64,000 nt of DNA from Beroe ovata (GCA_946803715.1 CAMPET010000018.1:211526-275525); one strand, 5' to 3'; numbered from the stretch's first letter, positions 35,297 through 46,400 are shown. The notes: generated from the sequence alone by a model not told the origin. Program-made: numbers and translations.

Positions 35297-35408
35297 TGTC
35301 AGATTTTATCTGACCTCAGTTTCTCGCGCGCGGCGCGCGCGCCTTCATCGAAGGCCGCCTTCGATGAAGGCGCGCGTGCGCGAGAAACAGGTCAGGTAAC
35401 ATCTGACA
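35297..35408. mobile_element. Foldback MITE, family A, with target-site duplication
   Basis: 112-bp near-palindrome starting TGTCAGATTTTATCTGACC and ending in its inverse. AATATGGATT flanks it on both sides (35287-35296 and 35409-35418). The duplicated segment at about 37033-37042 carries AATATGGATT only once and no insert, so this is a filled site whose empty counterpart is in the same window. The exact duplication length is 8-10 bp because the terminal bases are ambiguous. Confidence 0.93.
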
Positions 35409-35479
35409 AATATGGATTACAATTACGTTATAAGATTTGAATTTTAAAATGTAAAACACAATTAGTCAAAACACAATTA

Positions 35480-35605
35480 TTGTCTGGCGATGCTAGACCG
35501 CTGATGCAAGCCGCGAAGCGGCTCCTGTCTGAGAATAAGTGTGCGCCGCGCGCGCAAAACGAAATTCTCGACAGGGTCTATCATCGCGTCCGCGTCGATC
35601 GACAA
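35480..35605. mobile_element. CpG-rich MITE, family B, with target-site duplication
   Basis: 126-bp element beginning TTGTCTGGCGATGC and ending CGATCGACAA, flanked by CACAATTA at 35472-35479 and 35606-35613. It contains GTCTGAGAATAAG, GCGCGCAAAACGAAATTCTC and GACAGGGTCTATCATCG. The paralogous segment near 37080 lacks it. Confidence 0.9.
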
Positions 35606-35651
35606 CACAATTAGTAAAATGTAAAAGTTCAACAGCTTGATTTTAGACACT

Positions 35652-35768
35652 TGTCGATCGATGCAATAGACCCTGTCGAGAATTTCGTTTTGCGCGCGCG
35701 GCGCGAACTTATTCTCAGACAGAGAATATAAAGTTTGCTGACTTGCATTATTAGTATCGCCAGACAAT
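35652..35768. mobile_element. CpG-rich MITE, family B, inverted copy
   Basis: Starts TTGTCGATCGATGC and ends CGCCAGACAA, an opposite-orientation relative of 35480-35605. No target duplication was seen. Confidence 0.75.
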
Positions 35769-35789
35769 GGGCAGCCAGTGCGCGCGCGT

Positions 35790-36065
35790 ACTGCGTGATT
35801 CAATTTTAGAATATTTGTTATTTGAGTGTCATCATGATATGTGTACTATACACTCATTTTCTCGATGATGGATGAGCTGCTAAAATAATTGGGGGCGGGC
35901 CCGGGCGCGCTGCAATAAAATTCTTTACAGGGTCGCCGGATCATTGGGCTGATCATCAATTTTTCCAGATGTTAACTGTCCACGGGACAAATAACATCCG
36001 GCAACATCGATTGGCAAGCAACCTGTGAGCGAAATTTTCGGCAGGGTCTATCATCAAAAAGAAAG
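35790..36065. repeat. Dispersed repeat, family D
   Basis: Shares long stretches with 39080-39350, for example GCTGCAATAAAATTCTTTAC, GGCAAGCAACCTG and GCGAAATTTTCGGCAGGG. In both places the homology runs on into AAAAAGAAAGTTCTTAATTC. It is non-coding and of unknown class. Confidence 0.85.
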
Positions 36066-36180
36066 TTCTTAATTCTTACTCAATTGACTTACTCAATTGA
36101 CTTACTCAATTGACTTACTCAATTGACTTTGTATCAATTGACTTGTTAGAGAATCCTTTTGTTGCAAAAAAGAAGGGTAN

Positions 36181-36729
36181 TATGCACTTAGTTAGCCATG
36201 CCAAGATAATGTTTAGCAGACAGTGCAAGAGACCTTGGAGTCCTATGGATAATGCAGATAAGAGTCAAAGCATGGAAGAAAATTTTAATTCTCCATTATT
36301 AAAATAGATCTCAAATTTCGACTCACCTATAACATAGTAGATAACTGCTGAGCCAGTCAGTAGAAAATATAGCATCTAAAACATTTGTCATGGTAAGTTT
36401 CAAAATCAACATTGTGGATCAACTGTTAGTGTGGATACACATAAATAGTCAACATACCTGCTGCAATTTGCTCCTCCTAAAAAGGAATTCTCTGTGCACA
36501 TAGGAAAGAGGGTAAACTGAAATATGAAAGAGCTTTTTTTAACTATTAAAAGCAAATAGGTATTATGATGCTTGTGTACTGATACAGATAACAGGTGTGA
36601 TATTCCTGGTCTGTACTCACCAATGTAGATAGAAATAACAGCTCTCACCAATCCAGGTGTTATGCCATCAAAGTATTGGGGAATGAGGTGAGCAGGGTCA
36701 TAAGATGTGAGGATCATGATTATATCCAT
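36181..36729 (-). pseudogene. Second copy of LPCAT3-like exons 1-4, truncated at an N
   Basis: Exon equivalents lie at 36621-36729, 36458-36516, 36327-36375 and 36181-36242 (partial). The first three keep the exact lengths, splice sites and open reading frame of the main gene (MDIIMILTSYDPAHLIPQYF, YPLSYVHREF, MLYFLLTGSAVIYY). Exon 4 is cut after about 62 bases at the N of 36180. Downstream exons are absent from this copy. It could serve as an alternative 5' end for the main gene, be a dead partial duplicate, or be an assembly artefact. Confidence 0.75.
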
Positions 36730-37115
36730 CACACAGCTCAGAACAGCTGCTGACCCTGGCCCTATGGATAGATTTTTCAGGTGAGGTGCAAAAGGCAAAC
36801 AGGGCTTAGGTTAAACAACATAAAATCGATGATTTGAATTTCACTTGTCAATAGGCGCTGATGACTAAATTTTCATAAACAAGCTGCACCATAGTAAATA
36901 CTTCCTTGAATAACATCAGCACAGAAATCTGAAAAGGTGGAGCGCCAAGATTAGCTCAATGGAAAGAACACTGTACAAATATCAAGGTAAAAGACAATAT
37001 GGATTACAAGACACCCCACTACTCCAACTCAATATGGATTAGGGTACAAGATTTGAATTTTAAAATGCAAAACACAATTAGTCAAAGTTCAACAGCTTGA
37101 TTCTAGACACATGAA
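36181..37115. repeat. Duplicated segment of the MBOAT 5' region
   Basis: Closely matches 34425-35650 with scattered substitutions and without the two MITEs at 35297-35408 and 35480-35605. The duplicate begins exactly after the N at 36180. It may be a tandem duplication or an unmerged alternative haplotype placed beside the first copy. Confidence 0.9.
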
Positions 37116-37847
37116 CTGTATGCAATTGTAGGATTTTACCCTACCGTCGGTGCGCGCGATTTTCAATCCGCCCCAATTGTATTCAATCTCATTTCTGTTC
37201 ACATCTTGGTCGAGCTGTTTTCGTTATTTGTAAGGTGACTCTCTCTGCTCTGCCTTGTGTATAACTGTACAATGTGTAGATCAATAGATTGATGCACCTA
37301 TGTCAAGTGATAAGCGTAAAAGTATGCGTAAAACAGGTTTTATTTTATTTACCGTGTTATCACTCAAATTTCTCACATGATATAGGTACTCAGCTTGCTA
37401 CACAGTTTGGGCATTCTTTTCAGACATCTTTTATTTTCAAGGTTCTTTTCAGACATCTTCTATTTTCAAGACTGATCTCTTAGCTGTAACTTGGGCAACT
37501 TGTGCCAATGCCGATGCAACAATAGCGCAACAATAAGGCAATAATAACGCAACAATCTCCATTTTCCCTCAACAATTACATTTTGTCGCTTGTGACGTTA
37601 TTGTTGCATCGATACCGGTCGACACCGGCACAAGAGAGGTTGCTCTCTCAGCTGTTCCTTGCGTACAATGTGTATTGGTTCTTGGAATAGACTAATGCAG
37701 GTTAACCTGTGTAAAGCATGTTTGCTTAAAATTCTGTTCAGTGATCACCGCATNCATCAGTTACGTATGCTGACTTAAGTCAGCATACGTAACTTTATAT
37801 TTTCTGTCTGAGAATAAGTCTGCGCCGCGCACGCAAAACGAAATTCA

Positions 37848-38000
37848 TTGTCGGGCGATGCCAAACCGTTGATGCAAGCCTCGAAGCGGCTTGCGTCTGA
37901 GAATAAGTCTGAGAATAAGCCTGAGAATAAGTCTGAGAATAAGCTTGCGCCGCGCGCGCGCAAAACGAAATTCTCGACAGGGTCTATCATCGATCGACAA
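37848..38000. mobile_element. Family B MITE nested in another family B copy (left arm)
   Basis: Begins TTGTCGGGCGATGCC and ends GATCGACAA; CGAAATTCA flanks both sides (37839-37847 and 38001-38009). The flanks rejoin to a normal family B element, which shows insertion of one copy into another. The mirror copy lies at 38776-38928. Confidence 0.85.
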
Positions 38001-38319
38001 CGAAATTCAGTACAGGGTCTATCATTGATCGACAAACTGCACAGAGTGCACACAAATTGAATTATAATCATGTCACTTATGATCATTCATCTGTAGTTGC
38101 ATACATTGTAGGATTTCACCCTACCCTTGCTGGCGGGATTTTATCCCTGGCAAGGGTAGGGGGAAATTTAGCAGGTTACGCGCATTACGCGCCGCGGCTC
38201 AATTATGCCTACTCTGTGTACTTTTCACGCACGGCTTGCGCAAAACGCAGCTGCTATTCTGCCTCGTTTGAATCCGCGCACGACGGTACTTGCGACGCGC
38301 GCCTGCCAGCTTTCATGCT

Positions 38320-38456
38320 AACCTAACCCTAACCCTAACCTAACCCTAACCTAACCCTAACCCTTGTACCCTAACCCTTACCCTAACCCTAACCCTAACC
38401 CTAACCCTAACACTAACCGTAACCCTAACCGTTAAGGTTAGGGTTAAAGTTAGGTT
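38320..38456. repeat. Interstitial telomere-like repeats
   Basis: About 100 bp of CCCTAA with CCTAA, CACTAA and CCGTAA variants on the plus strand, then a short TTAGGG-type stretch (38432-38456) at the right. TTAGGG is the usual animal telomere unit. Confidence 0.93.
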
Positions 38457-39559
38457 AGCATGAAAGCTGGCAGGCGCGCGTCGCAAGTACCGTCGTGCGC
38501 GGATTCAAACGAGGCAGAATAGCAGCTGCGTTTTGCGCAAGCCGTGCGTGAAAAGTACACAGAGTAGGCATAATTGAGCCGCGGCGCGTAATGCGCGTAA
38601 CCTGCTAAATTTCCCCCTACCCTTGCCAGGGATAAAATCCCGCCAGCAAGGGTAGGGTGAAATCCTACAATGTATGCAACTACAGATGAATGATCATAAG
38701 TGACATGATTATAATTCAATTTGTGTGCACTCTGTGCAGTTTGTCGATCAATGATAGACCCTGTACTGAATTTCGTTGTCGATCGATGATAGACCCTGTC
38801 GAGAATTTCGTTTTGCGCGCGCGCGGCGCAAGCTTATTCTCAGACTTATTCTCAGGCTTATTCTCAGACTTATTCTCAGACGCAAGCCGCTTCGAGGCTT
38901 GCATCAACGGTTTGGCATCGCCCGACAATGAATTTCGTTTTGCGTGCGCGGCGCAGACTTATTCTCAGACAGAAAATATAAAGTTACGTATGCTGACTTA
39001 AGTCAGCATACGTAACTGATGCAATTGCATCAGCGGTTTAGCATCGCCAGACAATGTGCAGTGTGCGTATTGCCGATTGCGTGATCAATTTTAGAATATT
39101 TATTATTTGTTATTTGATTGTCATCATGATATGTGTGCACTTTGCGCTGCAATAAAATTCTTTACAGGCGCAGGGTCACCGGATCAGTGGGTTGATCATC
39201 GATATTTCCAGATATCATCCGGCAACGTCAATTGGCAAGCAACCTGCGAGCGAAATTTTCGGCAGGGTCTATCTTCAATGACCAGGGGATCTGGGATTAT
39301 TTTTCTATCTTATTCAAAAATTGCTTCACGAAAAAGAAAGTTCTTAATTCTTATTGTTTTGCTAATGTATTATTTGTCCAGGCTTTCAACAAATTCGAAA
39401 TTGCTGCCATATAGTCCCCCAATCCCTATATAAACAGCTTTAGCCTGCCCCTGTACAGCATACCAGATATCTATATTCATTAGATATCTGCTTTCTAAAG
39501 ATGGACATGTGATAACATGAAGCTGCTGCCATCTTCGTCTCATGTTGAATACTGATTAT

Positions 39560-40427
39560 AAGTTTTAAACTTATCAACACTACTTATTACAATCAAATTT
39601 GAGAAGCGAGGGCCACACTTTGTGGAGATCCTGAAGAAGAGACTATAATGTCTTGAAACTGTCAGTAGATTTGTGGTGAAAAAGTGTGTGGGTTTGATTC
39701 AATTGACTTTGTATCACTGTCTACAATGTTCAATCATCTGAAGCAGATTATATGATCATTTATCATATGAATATGATGCACTGTAACCATTAGTGTGATG
39801 ATAGGTTAGACTAGATTTGGAATTCAAGTGTTGAGTGTCTTTTTATGGTTGAGCTTGTGATATTTCAGTCTATTCAGGCAAATCATAATTTCTTATGCTG
39901 GAATTAGGAGGAATGAGCACAAGAGAAGCAACTGCACTGTGGCATTGCAAGAATGAAGAGAATAGTAATATTCATGTTTTCCAAAACATAGTGAATAGAG
40001 CACATGGGTTGTCACTAAGTAAGTATCTTGACTCTCGATCTGACCCTTTCTGAGTAATCATTGTATTATTAACTCATTTATCATTATCATCAACATTTTT
40101 CATCACAGAAACCTACAAGGATCTCTATTCTTGGTCTGTAGAGCATTTTGACTTGTTTTGGGAGCAAGTGTTTAATTTCTCTGGGATAAAATGTTCCCAA
40201 CTTTATGATGAGGTTTGTTAGTCAAGTTCATTTCTTTAAGTTTTAAACTTATCAACACTAGGTACTTATTACAATCAAATTTGAGAAGGGAGGGCCACAC
40301 TTTGTGGAGATCCTGAAGAAGAGACTATAATGTCTTGAAACTGTCAGTAGATTTGTGGTGAAAAAGTGTGTGGATTTGATTCAATTGACTTTCTATCACT
40401 GTCTACAATGTTCAATCATTTGAAGCA
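39560..40427. repeat. Pair of direct repeats of about 185 bp flanking AACS exons 1-2
   Basis: Copies at 39560-39744 and 40238-40427 share, among others, GGGCCACACTTTGTGGAGAT and AAGAGACTATAATGTCTTGA. Between them lie the first two coding exons of AACS. Homology is high but not perfect. Confidence 0.93.
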
Positions 40428-43400
40428 AGTTCATTTCTTAATTTGGAAATATCTGCAAGGCATTCACCTCCATATGTATAATTCAGATATTATTATTTAT
40501 TTTAAAACAAGAGTTTTTAGCAGTTTATTGTAGACCATTTTCCTTACAATATGATACCAGGCCCCCTCTACTTTTGTCATGGGTTGCATCAGAAGGATCA
40601 AGATAGGAATAGTTAGAATCCTATATGTTTCAGGTAGTTGATGTGAATAGAGGTATCAGTTCTGTTCCTGAATGGTTCCATGGTTGCAGACTAAACTTTG
40701 CTGAAAACCTATTGAAATTCAATGATGACCAGACAGCATTACTTTGTACAGGTTTGATTGGTTTTAACAGATGGCTATGGCTGTTGAATCAGGCTTGTTA
40801 CAAGGTTGACATTTGTTTTCATTCAGGAGAAGCAAAGAAAACTAGAAGAGTAACTTATGCAGACCTTTACAGAAAGACGGCTATAATAGCACAAGCGTTA
40901 AAGGATGCTGGTGTGGTTAAAGGAGAGAATATTGCAGGTATATTGCACAAACATTAATTCTAAAGATACCAAATTTCTACAAATTGATTGCATAAGCAAG
41001 ACATGATCAGTTGAATTTTACAGGATATCTCCCAAATGATGAGTTGGCTGTTGAAGCTATGCTGGCTGCTGCTTCCATAGGAGCTGTTTGGAGTTCCACA
41101 TCTCCAGATTTTGGCGTATCCGTGAGTGTGGAAATTTGTTAGAATAGGGTGATTATTTAAAAAAGAAATCCAGTTTAATTGATCGTTATTCCAGGGTGTT
41201 GTTGACCGATTTAGCCAAGTGAACCCCAAAATCCTCTTTGCTGTTGAAGCAGTCATGTACAATGGAAAACGACATGATCAACTGCAAAAATTGAAGAAAA
41301 TCGTCAATGGTGAGTATTCAGATGAAAGGAACCTTATATTATTGAAGATGAAATTGGTGATTTGCTGCGGTCCATTATATAATTGTTAATTACTTTCTTT
41401 ACAGCACTGCCCAACTGCAAAACGGTTGTCGTCTTCCCAAATTTATCAGATAAAGTGAGTTGATCTGACTGCAATTCCGTGATCTTTCATGTCCTAGTTC
41501 CCATTTGATAACTAGAGCCCAGATATCAGTTCATACTTTTCCATGTTATAGGTGGATATATCTGAAATACCCCGGAGTTGTACGTTCGAAGAGTTTACAT
41601 CACAGTGCAACACAACAAACTGTGACATAACATTCGAGCAGCTTCCCTTCAATCACCCTCTCTACCTAATGTTCTCTAGTGGTACTACGGGACCTCCCAA
41701 GTGTATGGTTCACAGTGCTGGCGTGAGTTCAACTTATAGCACGGGTTGCCATGTCAACGTGACGAAATGTTTCCAATTTCCAAGAAGGCAAGTTGCCTGA
41801 CATTTTTTCCGGGAAGGGATCTCAACAGGCGAATGAAGTCGAGTTCGCGCAGCCAGCAAAGGAAAGGAGATTTCGAAAAATTTTCATCAGTTTCAAGGGT
41901 TATTTTTCGGTTTGCACACTAAAAGTGCACAGAATAAGTTCTGTTTGAAAGGGTGAAGTTCTTGAAAATTTTCGTCAGAACGGGGCTCTGTGACGATTTG
42001 GGTACTCATTCGTCACAACTTACTGACACCACTGCAAAACTGGGACGTAGGAATGCTTGCGATGGAATGCGCTGACACCAGTTCGTCTTAGCAGGGATGT
42101 TTGACGATTGGGGTACTCATTCGTCACAACTTGCTGACACCACTGCATGACTGTGACGTAGGAATANNNNNNNNNNNNNNNNNNNNNNNNNNNNNNNNNN
42201 NNNNNNNNNNNNNNNNNNNNNNNNNNNNNNNNNNNNNNNNNNNNNNNNNNNNNNNNNNNNNNNNNNNNNNNNNNNNNNNNNNNNNNNNNNNNNNNNNNNN
42301 NNNNNNNNNNNNNNNNNNNNNNNNNNNNNNNNNNNNNNNNNNNNNNNNNNNNNNNNNNNNNNNNNNNNNNNNNNNNNNNNNNNNNNNNNNNNNNNNNNNN
42401 NNNNNNNNNNNNNNNNNNNNNNNNNNNNNNNNNNNNNNNNNNNNNNNNNNNNNNNNNNNNNNNNNNNNNAACTGTGACGTAGGAATGCTTGTGATGGGAT
42501 GCACTGACACCAGTTTGTCAGAACGGGGCTCTGTGACGATTTGGGTACTCATTCGTCACAACTTGCTGACACCACTGCATAACTGTGACGTAGGAATGCT
42601 TGTGATGGGATGCACTGACACCAGTTTGTCTGACGATCAAGGGTTGTTTATTCGGGTTACACCCTATAAAGCAGTGTATGCGTGGTCTGCCGGTCTGGTG
42701 GTGGTTGAAAATTTCCATCAGAGGTTCAATTTTCCGGAGGGGCCCCCCTGTTTCCATAGGATATGTGGTGTTAGGAGTCTAGTGTTCGTTGTTTCAGGGT
42801 ACACTGATCCAACATTTGAAGGAGCTGGTTCTGCTCAGTGATCTTAACCGGGATGATGTGCTGTTCTACTACACTACAACAGGGTGGATGATGTGGAACT
42901 GGCTTGTGTCTGGTCTAGCAGCAGGTAATTACCGCATGATGACATGGTGTCATGTCGTAAATATGACATAATGATATCAATACAGCTACTCTCGTCACAC
43001 CATAAACTCTTCTCATACCTCCCTGACATGACATATTGACATGCAACATGTGACACACTGGCATGCAGTCATGTGACAGGTAACATACTGACATGTGGCA
43101 TACTGACACATGTTTTAGGTGGGGGGAGTGCAACGTGCATTAATGTCAGCAGGTAGTTGGAAAATTGCCGAAACTGACATTGACATTAATGCACATTAAT
43201 GAGACCTTTTTGTCCAGAAATCGGCGATGATATCATTGAATATGTCTTAGCAACGCTACTTATCACAACACTACTTATTGTAGCTATAGCGTCATGTTTA
43301 AGGGATGCAAAGCCTCAAGAAGGGTCTCAATATTGCTGAGGAACTCTTCATTTCTTGCTCCATTACGAGAAATCGTACCTCATGAATGCAACAGAACCGT

Positions 43401-46400
43401 CGTTGGAGAGAAAGCTGGCTCCCGAACTTTTATTACTATTGGTGAAGAGGGGTACGAATCTGAAAATGACGATGGTCTTGTCCAAAAGAGTAATGACAGT
43501 GATTCGGGTAATGAATCAGCCCAACTATAGTTGAGGTTCGAGGCATCAAAAGGAAAACACTCTCAGCCATCACCAAGTATTGTAATCAGGTAAGAACAAA
43601 CTATGGGGCGAAGAGTAGAAGAAAGAGGTTTTTGGAACTGCTCATGACACATCTCTCGCTCCATATCGTCCAGCTTGTAAGACTCGTGATGAGTTGTGCT
43701 GTGGTGCTGTAGTCGGTGAAGCAGTGAGGGGGATGATGGCTTCTTCTAAGAACAGCAAGCGACAGCGAACCGTTGTGGACGGGAAAGTGCTCTCGATGTG
43801 CGTGAGAGCCACAGCATTATCGAATTATGCTGCTGATTTCAAATCTGGTGTCAGGAAAGCTGCGATAGCTGTTTGTTTTACACAAGACAAAACCGGTCAA
43901 CTTTGGGTGGAATCCAGGGATGGAAAGATATTTAATCTTCATGTAGGCTGTGTTGAAGTCGATCGAATGTTATGAGATTGTTTTGCGATATTTTTTCTAT
44001 GACATTATTACCTATGACTATAATAATGCCTTGATTAACAATGGCTTAATAAAAGCATGATATGTTCTCTTGTAAAAACCATGTGCATTAATGGCAGTAT
44101 TTGACAAAGAAAAACTGACATCGACATCAATGCACATTATGCACATTAATGCACATTTAGCACGTTGCACTTCCCCCTTCAGGTGCAAGTATTGTGTTAT
44201 ATGACGGTTCACCAGCAGTCCCGCGTTGCACTGTGTTATGGGACTTGGTTGATGAGCTGGGAATCACAATATTTGGCACAAGTCCAAAGTACCTGCAGGC
44301 TTGTCAAGAGAAAGGACTCATCCCACGTAAGCAATAAGCATGAGGGCGGTGTTCCTGTAAATTGCTTACACCGATTTTTCTTCAACATTGTACCGACTTC
44401 TGATCGCATGTTACCTATTGTTTTTGTTTACGAAGCCTTCACCAGTTTTCGTGGAATGAGTATAGTGAGTATTGAGTAAAGTGTCATCAATGCCCCTCAT
44501 CAATCAGCCCGTCAATGTTAATGAAAAAACGAGATAAAACTGTGATTTTGAGAATGATTCTGTGTGTGATGTCGAGTAAATTAGCAAATGTAATACAACT
44601 GTTTAGTGCAGATCATCAAATCCCGGTCATGGACTATTCACCCCCTGTTTTAGGTACCACGCATAATCTGAGTACATTGCGAACCATGCTGTCGACTGGC
44701 GCACCCCTCGCACCACACCAATTCGACTACGTGTACGAGAGTGTGAAGACAGACATCCAACTATCGTCCATCACGGGTAATGCTGAAATCTGGGGTATAT
44801 CCGCCATCCTGAGGACTGGTTGCGGAATGGGGAGTAAATGTCGGCTGTTTTTTAAATACATTTTAAAATTTGATTCACATTTGGAAGTTTGAAAATTTGA
44901 CAACAGGAGGTACAGACATCATCTCTTGTTTTGCATCGTCAATTGCCACCATGCCAGTGTACAGAGGTCAGATACAATACAGAAATTTGGGAATGGCTGT
45001 CTGCGCATACAACAGCAATGGTATGTCTGTGGACTGTTTGATCTATTAGCATCTCCTACAATAGATCAATACCGTCCAACATTGTACAGAACACACAATA
45101 CTGAGTGTACTAATTGTGTACTGTGTTTTCCCCACACACACAGGCGAGGAGGTATATGATGAAAATGGGGAGCTCGTGTGTACCAAACCATTCCCATCCA
45201 TGCCCATATACTTTGGCAACGATCCAGATGGTGCTAAGTACAGGAAGGCATACTTCGAGAAATTCGAAGGTTGGTTACCAGAAGGGTCAATTGATTTTGC
45301 TAATGCAATGTTGTGAGTTATTAAGGTGAATCCTATATTGCAGGAGTGTGGGCACATGGTGATTTTGTCACAATTGATAGTGTCACCGGGGGTCTGATAA
45401 TGAACGGCAGATCAGATGGCACGCTTAACCCGGGTGGTGTCAGGTGAGCAATGACAACAACAAGTGTCGTCAGTTGTTAACAAATCATACCCACATGACA
45501 ACAACAAGTGTCGTCAGTTGTTAACAAATCAAACCCACCTGACAACAACAAGTGTCGTCAGCTGTTAACATATCATACCCACCTGACAACAGCAAGTGTC
45601 GTCAGCTGTTAACAAATCATACCCACCTGACAACAGCAAGTGTCGTCAGCTGTTAACATATCATATCCACCTGACAACAACAAGTGTCGTCAGCAGTTAA
45701 CATATCGTGATTCTTATCCCGCGTTCTGACTCCGATGTAACATTGATGTGGTGACGTTACGCATAGGATTGTGTTTCCTTCTTAGAGAGTACACGTTGTT
45801 TTGTTTGGAAAATAGCTATTACATTATCTCAGCCTAATGTCAACTTCCTTGCCCCTAATTCCATTACCTTGCCCTACATAATATAACTCTGCAAATTTGT
45901 GCAGCGTGCAAGTGTCCACTGATTGAATGATTGACTATTGTGAAATGTTCAGGTTTGGTAGTGCTGAGATTTACAATGTCATGGACACATTTACTGATGT
46001 TCTTGATTCCCTGTGCGTGGGGCAGAAGTTTAAAGGCGACGAGAGGGTCGTTCTGTTCGTGAAGATGGCCGAAAACAACGCGTAAGTTGTTTTGAGAAGT
46101 ATTTCAAAACAAAATTAGCCTTTTCCATAAAAGATCAAATGGCGTATTCATGTACCGCACGCGCGGACGCCTTGTATAATTCTGGTTGGTAGCGTACCAC
46201 CGCTCAGCAGAGGTGACGCGCGGCGCGCGCGCCACTTTCGCGCATTTGAATTCTGGCTCTATAGACTTTCGATTTTGAAATCTAACCGTATACCCGTATA
46301 GTAATGGATGGACCGATTTTGTTGCTTCTCTGGCAGTAAACCTTAACCCAAATTACCACAGACTGAGCGATGAACTGACGAGCGAAATCAAGCGAGAAAT

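Larger units (their letters stand above)
37755..39021. repeat. Giant inverted repeat: two identical 573-bp arms around telomere-like repeats
   Basis: Arms 37755-38327 and 38449-39021 are exact reverse complements with no indel (paired positions always sum to 76776). The outer tip of each arm is itself a 34-bp perfect palindrome (37760-37793 and 38983-39016, centred on CTTAAG). The 121-bp spacer holds CCCTAA/CCTAA repeats. Each arm contains a family B MITE nested in another copy. Mirror-image ORFs of 103, 89 and 70 codons on both arms are by-products of the symmetry. N at 37754 marks the left boundary. Confidence 0.95.

Noticed and set aside
38320-38456. Chromosome end or head-to-head telomere fusion
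   Set aside because: Orientation is CCCTAA then TTAGGG, the reverse of a fusion, and genes continue on both sides.
37775-39001. Pairs of identical ORFs on opposite strands
   Set aside because: They are mirror images created by the palindrome and run through MITE sequence; no family match and no start or splice context.
45447-45706. Possible CRISPR-like array
   Set aside because: The units are contiguous tandem copies without unique spacers, in an intron of a eukaryotic gene. The arrays at 30219-30478 and 58024-58275 were rejected for the same reason.
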